A stretch of 64,000 nucleotides of DNA from Bremerella alba (GTDB lineage: Bacteria > Planctomycetota > Planctomycetia > Pirellulales > Pirellulaceae), in contig NZ_JABRWO010000002.1 in assembly GCF_013618625.1 (NCBI RefSeq), positions 310,001 through 374,000 on the forward strand, in the 5' to 3' direction. The notes below the pieces were generated by a model. The model ran no database searches. It saw only the letters and a program-made list of their open reading frames with translations, and had not been told where the DNA came from. Position numbers and translations under genes: made by a program. Numbering within the stretch: position 1 is the stretch's first letter; every line of letters starts with the position of its first letter. Shown here piece after piece: positions 44,548-52,604 of this stretch.

Positions 44548-45593
44548 AAATGATATTACATGAGTGCCAGCTGCCACTTTGCCATCCCTTTGCGATCTCT
44601 CGAGGAACAACCACTATGCAAAGAAGCCTAGTGGTCGAGTTAGAACATGAAGGTATCTCCGGCTTTGGCGAAGTTACTGAAAACAGCTATTACGGGTATA
44701 CGCTGGAGTCGATTCGATCGTCATTGGCCAATATCGAGTCATTCTTGTCACAATACATCGCTCATTCGCCGGCCGATTTGTGGTCAGAAATGAAAGATCG
44801 ACTGCAAAACATGTTCGCGCTGAGTGCACTCGACATGGCGGGCCACGACCTTCACGCACGTCGACAAGGCCTTCAACTGTACGAATCTTGGAGGCTCGCG
44901 TGGAAGCAGATTCCTGCGTCGAGCTACACGATCGGAATCGCGCCGATCCCGAAAATGATCCGGAAACTCCAGGAACAACCGGGTTGGGACACCTACAAGA
45001 TAAAGCTCGGAACCCCTGAAGACATTGCTATCGTCGAAGCGCTACGTCAACATACTACTGCCGCCTTTCGCGTCGACGCCAATTGTGCTTGGACCGTCAA
45101 GCAGACTATGGAAAATGCCGACGCGTTGGTCGAATTGGGCGTTGAGTTTATCGAACAACCGCTGCCTGCCAACGCGCCCGAAGCAGATCATCGCGAATTA
45201 TTCGCCAAGGCCTCGCTCCCGATCATCGCCGATGAGAATTGCCTGGAAGATAGTGACGTCGAAAAGTGTGAAGGAAAGTTTCACGGTGTGAACATCAAGC
45301 TATGTAAGTGCGGCGGATTGACTCCCGCTTTGAAGATGCTCCAAGAAGCTCGTAGCCGCTCCATGAAAACGATGGTTGGTTGCATGATAGAATCTTCGAT
45401 TGGCATCAGCGCGGCCGCCCACCTTTGTCCACTGCTCGACTATGTTGATCTCGACGGTGCAGTACTCCTCAAGCAGGATCCAGCCGTAGGTGTCGTTCTC
45501 AAACAAGGTGAGATTCAATTGTCAGGTCGGCCAGGAAGTGGTGCTCGCCTGAAAACACGGCCATCGACCAGCTCTGCCGCGGCTTGCTTCTAA
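44544..45593 (+). CDS. dgcA: Enolase-superfamily dipeptide epimerase, probable N-acetyl-D-glutamate racemase (DgcA)
   Basis: A 349-residue member of the muconate-lactonising/dipeptide-epimerase group. The catalytic lysines are Lys152/Lys154 in YKIKLG and Lys252 in NIKLCK; metal ligands are Asp178 (RVDAN), Glu204 (IEQP) and Asp230 (ADEN). These residues deprotonate and reprotonate the alpha-carbon of an amino acid derivative. L-Ala-D/L-Glu epimerases share the same motifs, so murein-peptide recycling is the main alternative. The coupling to the DUF1611 gene (ATGA overlap behind AGGAGGTG) favours the D-glutamate route. Confidence 0.84.
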   Translation: MKMILHECQLPLCHPFAISRGTTTMQRSLVVELEHEGISGFGEVTENSYYGYTLESIRSSLANIESFLSQYIAHSPADLWSEMKDRLQNMFALSALDMAGHDLHARRQGLQLYESWRLAWKQIPASSYTIGIAPIPKMIRKLQEQPGWDTYKIKLGTPEDIAIVEALRQHTTAAFRVDANCAWTVKQTMENADALVELGVEFIEQPLPANAPEADHRELFAKASLPIIADENCLEDSDVEKCEGKFHGVNIKLCKCGGLTPALKMLQEARSRSMKTMVGCMIESSIGISAAAHLCPLLDYVDLDGAVLLKQDPAVGVVLKQGEIQLSGRPGSGARLKTRPSTSSAAACF

Positions 45594-45854
45594 CATCCTC
45601 AAAGACTTCCGTATGAGCATCGAAAATTAATCCTTGAGAGTTCGTTGCAGGAAATATCGAATCGTAACTTTATTTCCTGCCTGGTCACGAAACAACGTTG
45701 GAACGTGAAATTGAAGCGAAGAAAAACGTTTTTGATTTCGACTTGGGATCGGAGTAACGTCTGAGAACCATATCAGGGATTGCCATCAACAAAGCGAGCT
45801 GATGTTAGGAGTATCCGCACTAGCTCGCGCTGGTATTCATGAGGGAAATTGCTT

Positions 45855-48800
45855 GTGTTCGTATTGCATGCCAAGAATCAACGTCTGCGGATCTGCATTT
45901 GGGGCTTTGCTTTGATGGCGTTTGCGCTGCCTGTCTATGGTGAATCATCCAAAGTCGATTTTGAAAAGCAGATTCGTCCGCTTCTGACCGCACACTGCGT
46001 GAAATGTCATGGTGCGGAAACCAGCAGTGGTGGATTGCGACTGGATGCCAAATCTCTTGCGTTTCAAGGGGGAGACAGTGGCAAGGTCATTGAACCAGAC
46101 AAGAGCGGAGAAAGCGAACTCATTCGTCGTGTGGCCAGCCACGACGAGTTTGAAATGATGCCTCCGGAAGGAAAGCGTCTTTCGCCGGATGATGTTGGCC
46201 TGTTAAAGCGATGGGTCGATGAAGGAGCCTCTTGGCAGGAAACCGAGGCCGATCGTGCAGCGCTGTATGATAATCGTTTGGATCATTGGGCCTGGCAACC
46301 GGTGGCCCGACCGGAAGTGCCTCAGAATGCTGATTCCCCGTGGGAACGCAATCCTGTCGACGCGTTTATCTTGTCTAAGCTTCAGGAGAAAGGTCTGACC
46401 CCTTCTCCCGAGGCAGATCGCCGGACACTGATTCGCCGGCTTTCCTACGACCTGCGTGGCCTGCTTCCCTCTTTTGAAGAGATCGAACGATTCATCAACG
46501 ATCCCGATCCCCAAGCCTACGAAAAGCTGGTCGATCGGTATCTCGATTCACCCAGATTTGGCGAACGCTGGTCACGCCACTGGCTGGACATTGCGCACTA
46601 CGCCGATACGCATGGATTCGAGCGTGATATGCTGCGTCCCGATGCCTGGCCCTATCGCGATTATGTGATTCGCTCCTTGAACAAGGACAAGCCGTACGAC
46701 CAGTTCCTGGAGGAGCAGATCGCGGGCGATGTCCTTTGGCCAGAGCAGCCGGAAGCGATTGCCGCAACCGGATTCCTCGCAGCAGGACCTTGGGATTACG
46801 TCGGCCAGGTCGAAACCAAAAGTGATGTCTTGCGACGTGCTGCCAAAGCCGACGCGTTAGACGACCTGACCACGCAAGTCATGACCGCATCGTGTGGAGT
46901 GACTGTGAACTGCGCGCGTTGCCACGACCACAAGATCGATCCCATTTCCCAAGAGGAATACTATTCGCTTTGGGCCGTCTTTGCCGGAGTTCGCCAATCA
47001 CTCCGCCCATTGGACGCCGTCGAGGTACAGAACTACCAACAGACGCAAGAACAATTGAAGTCTCGTATGCAAGAGATTCGCGGCCAACTGCGCGACCTGC
47101 TTCCCCAGGCAATCGATCTGGCCGATGTGGTCGGGGGAGGCCTGGGGGACGGCACGGGTGCTTTGGGGCGAGGGATTGATGCACTCACCGGAAAAGCGGT
47201 CGAGCGGAAAATGGGCTTTCGCGAAGCAGTCGCCTTAAACAAGTATCAAGTCGTTTCTTCGCCACTTGTCGACGGTGTTGTCGTGCCTGACTTCAACCAA
47301 GAGGGCACTCCCATCGCTTCAACCGGTCTCCGTGTGTACGACGTCCCCAAGAATTCGGGACTTACATGGGATGCGATTCGCAATGGGGCCGTCAAGTCGC
47401 AGTTTACCTTGAAGCTGGGAGGAACCGATTTCAGCAATCCCGAGCATTCCTTGTTGATGATTCATGCCAACGGCGCGATCACCTTCGATCTGGAAAAACT
47501 ACGCGAGGCCATCGGGGCTGAAACGCTTAAGTTCTCTACCCAGGTTGGCTATTTCGGCCAAACGGCAATCAACGGGGCGACCGCATCGGTCTATGTCGAT
47601 GGACAACTCAAGACACAGCATGTCGGAATCGGTGCCCAAGATGGGCTGATTCCTGTCGAGATCGAGATTCCCAGGGAAAGCCAGTTTCTCACCATCATGG
47701 CGACCGATGGCGGCAATGGCATCTCTCATGACCAGGTTGGTTTTGGCAATCCTCGGATTACCAACGCCCATGAACATGCCCCCTCTTCCGAAGCGGAAAA
47801 ACGAATCCAGGCTTTACGCAGCGAGTGGGAAGCACTCGATGGGCAACTGAAATCGCTGAAGGAACCTCAAGAGATCTATGCAATTGCCTCTGAGAAGCCT
47901 GCGACCATTCATGTCCTTCGTCGAGGAAACCCGGAAGATCCCACGCAAACCGTCACTCCGGGAACGCTGAGTTGCCTGGGGCTCCCGGATTCGCTGGGGA
48001 CCATGGATACGCCGGAAGGAGAACGACGAGTTGCGCTCGCCAAATGGATTACCAATCCCGGCAATCCATTGACGCGTCGTGTGATCGTCAATCGTCTCTG
48101 GCACTATCACTTTGGAACAGGCATCGTCGATACGCCTGGCGACTTCGGCCTTGCCGGGGGAATTCCCACGCATCCTGAACTGTTGGATTGGATGGCCGCG
48201 GAACTTCTCGAAAACCAATGGAAGCTGAAAGCACTCCACCGTTTGATCGTCACCAGTGCGACCTATCGCCAGAGTTCGGTTCATCGGCCCGAGTCGGACA
48301 AGGTAGATTCCGAGAATCGATACTTGTCGCGGATGAACGCTCGGAAACTCGATGCCGAATCGGTCCGTGATTCGGTGTTGGCCGCGTGCGGAACCCTCGA
48401 TCTCACCATGTACGGCCCTGGTTTTCGTGACTTCGATTATCAGGAAGCCTACGCTCCCATTTATGAGTACACCGGTACCGATCGCCCCGAGTCATGGCGT
48501 CGCAGCATCTATCGGTTTATCGTCCGAACCACGCCGCATCCCTACATGATGACGCTCGACTGCCCTGATCCGGCGAACTTAACCCCGAATCGAAACGTGA
48601 CGACGACGGTCCTGCAATCGTTAACGCTTCTCAACAACGACTTCATGTTGCAGCAGTCCGAACATCTTGCCCAGCGTATCGAGCAAACCTCCCAGGAAGC
48701 CCCGGCCGAGCAAAGCGTGGCAGCGTTTCGGTCCGTCCTTGGGCGTTTGCCGACCGAGCAAGAACACACGGCCAGCATCAACCTGATTGAAGAGCATGGC

Positions 48801-48857
48801 TTATCCGCTTTGTGCCGCGTACTGCTGAATACCAACGAGTTTATTTACATCGACTAG
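45855..48857 (+). CDS. PSD1/DUF1549-DUF1553 protein with planctomycete cytochrome C domain
   Basis: A 1000-residue exported protein. GTG at 45855 is taken as the start because GAGGGA lies 8 bp before it; a TTG two codons earlier leaves too little space. Signal peptide at about 10-30 (ICIWGFALMAFALPVYG), heme motif CVKCH near residue 50, DUF1549 with RWSRHWLDIAHYADT and a second CxxCH (CARCHDHKIDPI), an inserted beta-rich region at about 440-620 (GGTDFSNPEHSLLMIHANGAITF...) that resembles a carbohydrate-binding NPCBM-like module, and DUF1553 with VNRLWHYHFGTGIV. This insert is not seen in the two other PSD1 proteins here. Confidence 0.92.
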   Translation: MFVLHAKNQRLRICIWGFALMAFALPVYGESSKVDFEKQIRPLLTAHCVKCHGAETSSGGLRLDAKSLAFQGGDSGKVIEPDKSGESELIRRVASHDEFEMMPPEGKRLSPDDVGLLKRWVDEGASWQETEADRAALYDNRLDHWAWQPVARPEVPQNADSPWERNPVDAFILSKLQEKGLTPSPEADRRTLIRRLSYDLRGLLPSFEEIERFINDPDPQAYEKLVDRYLDSPRFGERWSRHWLDIAHYADTHGFERDMLRPDAWPYRDYVIRSLNKDKPYDQFLEEQIAGDVLWPEQPEAIAATGFLAAGPWDYVGQVETKSDVLRRAAKADALDDLTTQVMTASCGVTVNCARCHDHKIDPISQEEYYSLWAVFAGVRQSLRPLDAVEVQNYQQTQEQLKSRMQEIRGQLRDLLPQAIDLADVVGGGLGDGTGALGRGIDALTGKAVERKMGFREAVALNKYQVVSSPLVDGVVVPDFNQEGTPIASTGLRVYDVPKNSGLTWDAIRNGAVKSQFTLKLGGTDFSNPEHSLLMIHANGAITFDLEKLREAIGAETLKFSTQVGYFGQTAINGATASVYVDGQLKTQHVGIGAQDGLIPVEIEIPRESQFLTIMATDGGNGISHDQVGFGNPRITNAHEHAPSSEAEKRIQALRSEWEALDGQLKSLKEPQEIYAIASEKPATIHVLRRGNPEDPTQTVTPGTLSCLGLPDSLGTMDTPEGERRVALAKWITNPGNPLTRRVIVNRLWHYHFGTGIVDTPGDFGLAGGIPTHPELLDWMAAELLENQWKLKALHRLIVTSATYRQSSVHRPESDKVDSENRYLSRMNARKLDAESVRDSVLAACGTLDLTMYGPGFRDFDYQEAYAPIYEYTGTDRPESWRRSIYRFIVRTTPHPYMMTLDCPDPANLTPNRNVTTTVLQSLTLLNNDFMLQQSEHLAQRIEQTSQEAPAEQSVAAFRSVLGRLPTEQEHTASINLIEEHGLSALCRVLLNTNEFIYID

Positions 48858-48861
48858 TCTC

Positions 48862-50316
48862 ATGAGTGAATACCAACCATCTGAGAATGTTCCCGCGATG
48901 TCTCGCCGTCGGTTTCTGCTGGAAAGTGGAGGCGGATTGGGTGCTGTGGCTTTTGCGTCCATGTTGGCAGGAGATCCGCTTCATGCGGCAGACAGCACCA
49001 AGACCGGACATCACCCGGCGACCGCCAAGAATGTGATTCAGATTTTCTGCCCAGGCGGGCTTAGTCACGTCGACACCTGGGACTATCGTCCGGTCTTGGA
49101 AAAAAGAGCCGGTAAACCGTTCGACCCGGATGGCAAGCTGACCTTCTTCGCATCCAAACCAGGCAACTGCCAACCCAGCTTCTGGAAATTTCGGCAACAC
49201 GGTGAATGCGGAAAGTGGATGAGCGACCTGTTCCCGCATCTTTCGCGGTGTGTTGACGACATGGCATTCATTCATTCGATGCAAAGTAAATCGGCTTTGC
49301 ATGGTCCCGCCATGTTTATGATGAACTCCGGTTTCATACGACCCGGCTTTCCGGCGATGGGATCGTGGGTGACCTACGGCCTGGGAAGCGAAAATGAGAA
49401 CATGCCGGCGTTTGTCGTCCTGCCGGATCCACGGGGACTTCCCCCAGGCGGTGTCATCAACTGGGGAGCAGGCTTCTTGCCTGCGGTCCATCAGGGAACG
49501 GTGATTGAGTCGGCCAAGGATAAGCCCCCCATTGCCGACCTGTTTCCGTCGCAAGGATTTCCGCTTAGTGAAGCCTCCGAAGACGATAGCCGTGCGTTTC
49601 TGCAAGCCATGAATCGCCACCATGCGGAACAGCGTCCGGGCGATTCGATGCTGGAAGCGCGGATTGCTTCGTATGAACTGGCCGCCAAACTTCAACTGAG
49701 CGCACCGCAAGTGATGGACCTCAGTCAGGAAACCCAAGCAACCCACCAGATGTATGCCACCGAACACGAAGAGATCGGTTCGTTCGGACGACAATGCCTG
49801 TTGGCTCGTCGGATGGTCGAACGTGGCGTACGGTTCGTGCAAGTCTTCTGCGGCGCCGAAAACACGACCGCGGAGAAAATACGTCCCAACTGGGACAGTC
49901 ACGAAGACTTGCCGCGGGATCATGGCTATTGGGGAGCCATTCTCGATCGAGGCGCGAGTGCCTTAATCACGGATCTCAAGCAGCGAGGCATGCTCGATTC
50001 GACACTAATTATTTGCACCAGTGAGTTCGGTCGCCAGCCGGCTGCTCAGGGTGGCAAAGGACGCGATCATAACCCGGGCGCCTTTACGTCGTGGATGGCC
50101 GGCGGTGGCATCCAAGGAGGAGTAAGCTACGGTCAAAGCGATGAGTTAGGATTTCAGGCCCTGGATCATCCGACTTATTGTTACGACCTTCACGCGACGG
50201 CGCTCCATGCGTTGGGATTGGATCACGAGCGCCTGACGTACTATCAGAATGGAATCATGCGACGTCTGACCGATGTCCATGGCCACGTTCTCGCTTCTCT
50301 GTTGAAGAACTCCTAG
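48862..50316 (+). CDS. DUF1501 family protein with Tat signal
   Basis: A 484-residue partner of the preceding PSD1 protein, starting 4 bp after its stop. The N-terminus MSRRRFLLESGGGLGAVAFAS is a good twin-arginine signal. Family signatures are IFCPGGLSHVDTWDYRP, ARRMVERGVRFVQVF, CTSEFGRQPAAQGGKGRDHN and the final DHERLTYYQNGIMRRLTDVHG. It is the last intact gene of the DgcN-DgcA-PSD1-DUF1501 series. Confidence 0.93.
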   Translation: MSEYQPSENVPAMSRRRFLLESGGGLGAVAFASMLAGDPLHAADSTKTGHHPATAKNVIQIFCPGGLSHVDTWDYRPVLEKRAGKPFDPDGKLTFFASKPGNCQPSFWKFRQHGECGKWMSDLFPHLSRCVDDMAFIHSMQSKSALHGPAMFMMNSGFIRPGFPAMGSWVTYGLGSENENMPAFVVLPDPRGLPPGGVINWGAGFLPAVHQGTVIESAKDKPPIADLFPSQGFPLSEASEDDSRAFLQAMNRHHAEQRPGDSMLEARIASYELAAKLQLSAPQVMDLSQETQATHQMYATEHEEIGSFGRQCLLARRMVERGVRFVQVFCGAENTTAEKIRPNWDSHEDLPRDHGYWGAILDRGASALITDLKQRGMLDSTLIICTSEFGRQPAAQGGKGRDHNPGAFTSWMAGGGIQGGVSYGQSDELGFQALDHPTYCYDLHATALHALGLDHERLTYYQNGIMRRLTDVHGHVLASLLKNS

Positions 50317-50462
50317 AACCCGTCTGTTTACCAAAGTGATTCGTTGTCCCTGGGGCCTCAGCGGAAAGTTTGCAGAACACGCCGGCGACGTAATACAATC
50401 AGAGCACCTCGCGTCCTTCATGCCCCCTCTTCGCATCCCTCGGGATCCAGGTCCCAAGTGCT

Positions 50463-50567
50463 ATGTTGCGTCTCCTTCTGCTGGTCGCTGTGTTCTGTGG
50501 TTTCTCTACGGTTGCTCGTGCCGAGAATCCCCCCAACTTTACTCTGATTCTCATCGACGATAAGTAG
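50463..50567 (+). pseudogene. N-terminal fragment of a sulfatase gene
   Basis: Thirty-four codons encode a clean signal peptide (MLRLLLLVAVFCGFSTVARA) followed by ENPPNFTLILIDDK and a stop. PNFxLILxDD is the invariant start of mature type I sulfatases, where the Asp pair binds calcium. Everything after it, including the C/S-x-P-x-R modification site, is missing. The break coincides with the edge of the degenerate cas remnant on the other strand, so the sulfatase was probably cut by the same rearrangement. It would have been the next gene of the DUF1501 operon. Confidence 0.75.
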
Positions 50568-50758
50568 AATTCCGAGAGCGGATTCGATCAAGAAGTACAG
50601 GGAAAACAGAGCTATTCAGGCCGCCACTCAGGGTTTGAAAATTGTGGTATATAGCGACAAATCCAGGTCAAATTTGGGCGATTAACTATATTTTGCTACA
50701 CCCTCATGAGCCTGGATTCAAATACTCTGGGATGCATGCGTTTCCCAATGCATTTTCC
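50568..50758. other. Short region with no gene or CRISPR repeat
   Basis: Sequence between the sulfatase fragment and the 3' end of the csb2 remnant. I looked for direct repeats with regular spacing and found none, so no CRISPR array remains here. Confidence 0.5.
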
Positions 50759-52257
50759 CTAGGTGTCCGAGAACACATTAGCCATCAAGCCGAATCCATA
50801 GTATCTGCCTCCTCCGATGATTAATGGTCCGAATGGCTCGGAGTCCTGAAATCGGAGCGTCAAATGCACGGCCGTTTGCGACAGAAGGTGATCGAGCCGA
50901 AGGTAGCCGGCCGGGCGTTTATTGCGATCGGTCTTATGGGCCGAGAAGGACTTGGGAAAACGTGAGACCGTGTTCCATTTGTACTGGTATGGCTGCACGA
51001 TGCCGAAATCTGCCAAAGCCTTTTCGATTAGTCTCTGTGTCTTGGATGTTATGTGGTCATCGTGGCCAGGAAGGATGGCCGGCGTGACGCTATGCCAGAC
51101 ATTGCTGGCCCGTGTAAAGCAACGGGTCACCGAGTCGCCAGGGATTTTTAGTAGACGCGGAATCTGTCCCTCTTCAAATTCGCACGCCTTTTCTGGTTTC
51201 AATAATTCACCCTGAAGTCGTTCTGCCAAATGGCGAAGCCACTGTTCATCCCCGGCAGGCGCAGTAATCAAAGCGCGGCGAATGAACCGATCTCCGTGCT
51301 TGTGTCCAATCGATGGCATGGGAATATACGAAAACTGCCGATGCTGTGACTTTGATTTCCCTGCATGCCCGGCGACATAGCGCTCGCCCCACTGTTCGTC
51401 GCATCCATACGGAGAAGACTGCTTCATGACTTGGATGGCCAGGTGTCAAACCATGCCGACCATCTTCATCATTTTTTGCTGAGGGTAGGCAGACCAGGCT
51501 CCTTTTTCCGTAAGAAGTTCGAACGCCGCACAGGGGAGCTGCGGTGGATCACTCGCTCGACGATATGCTACTTTATCGAACTGAGTGAACGCGTCGGGGG
51601 GGCAGCAAGCCTTGGTTGTCGATCCTCCACAGAAAGGCTTGATGGCGAGATTTCAACGCTGCCAATGTCCCACTGATTGGAACACGCAAAGCATTATTGG
51701 CAACAAGCTTCGTCGATCGCCACGTCTCAGTCACTTGGGGCATCGGGGGATTCCTGGCTTATCACCAGGGCATTGCCTACCACCAGATCAATTCCCCACC
51801 CCAAGGCGGGCAGCGGCCGCAAGCGCAGCAAGCGGTCTTCAGGACGATATTGTGAATCTAAAGGCCAAAGGTAACGTACCGTTTCATCTTCAAGCAAACA
51901 TTGCAGTGAAACCGTTTTCATTGTCTTGTGCGTGACCGGTCTGGCATCGCCATTGCCAAAGCAATTTCCGCGCGACCAGCTTCGAGCCACTACGTCCATG
52001 GCGTTGTTGGGAACCGACAAACGATACGAGGCCCCTTTCCGTACGCGTGGATCGACAATTGCCGGTGGTGGTTGCTGCTCTAACCTGGTCAATGCCTCGG
52101 TCAAATCAGAAGTCTCGGCAATTTCGTCAGCACTGCCGGCAATCAAGTCCTGAAATAGCCGCAGTGGCAAAGGAGGCCATTCGGCATCACCACCAGCGGC
52201 CCGTCCATGAAATTGGGGATTGAGAAAGGTCGCCGAAATATAAAGCGCGTCAGCCAT
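50759..52257 (-). pseudogene. csb2: Degenerate csb2 (Cas5-6-like, GSU0054 family) of a type I-G/I-U CRISPR system
   Basis: Four consecutive segments on the minus strand read as one Csb2-like protein of about 500 residues. Segment 1 (52257-51727) has FLNPQFHGRAAGGDAEWPP and LRLFQDLIAG, the conserved Csb2 N-terminus. Segment 2 (about 51715-51600) has LRVPISGTLAALKSRHQAFL. Segment 3 (about 51600-51450) has FTQFDKVAYRRASD. Segment 4 (51446-50759) has HLAIQVMKQSSPYG, ERYVAGH and the glycine-rich end GPLIIGGGRYYGFGLMA. Segments 1-2 and 2-3 are in different frames, the latter break at a C7 run (51596-51602), and a TGA at 51447-51449 separates 3 from 4. Csb2 binds and processes crRNA in the type I-G Cascade. 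No neighbouring cas1, cas2, cas3 or array is present. Confidence 0.8.
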
Positions 52258-52275
52258 CGTTGACAATTCTCCTGA

Positions 52276-52497
52276 CTAATCATTCTTCTTGACGTCATTG
52301 GCAGCCTTCTTTTTGTCGAAGTCGACGGTGCGTTTTTTTCTCACACCAAACGCTTCGTCGGCTGCGGTGGCAAACGCGAGCGCCTCGTCATGGGTCGTAT
52401 TCAAGGGATCGCGTTGGTCGCTGCAATAAACCACGTCGCATTTCGGCGTTCGATTGAACGCGGCTCCATTGAAGTTGGATTTGAGGCCGCAGATCTT
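52276..52497 (-). pseudogene. C-terminal fragment of a probable cas gene upstream of csb2
   Basis: An open frame of about 65 codons with no start, ending 18 bp before the csb2 ATG, reads KICGLKSNFNGAAFNRTP, then CDVVYCSDQRDPLN and a lysine-rich tail (DKKKAANDVKKND). Position directly upstream of csb2, with a shared GGAG site, fits the Cas7/Csb1 or Cas8-like subunit that precedes csb2 in type I-G operons. I cannot tell which. Its 5' part was lost at about 52497, close to the helicase gene. Confidence 0.55.
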
Positions 52498-52604
52498 TCA
52501 TTTCGGGAAGGTTTGGGGGCGATCGTTTCCTGAAGTGTGGGCAAACAGTATATTGAGCCCTGATGGTTGGATTTTCTCAGAATCTTTCGTTGCAGGGAAG
52601 TCAC

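Noticed and set aside
50568-50758. Possible CRISPR array next to the csb2 remnant
   Set aside because: No regularly spaced direct repeats are present here or in the 52498-52604 gap.
51365-51935. Plus-strand frames of 103 and 116 codons
   Set aside because: They are antisense to the reconstructed csb2 and show no similarity to a known family.
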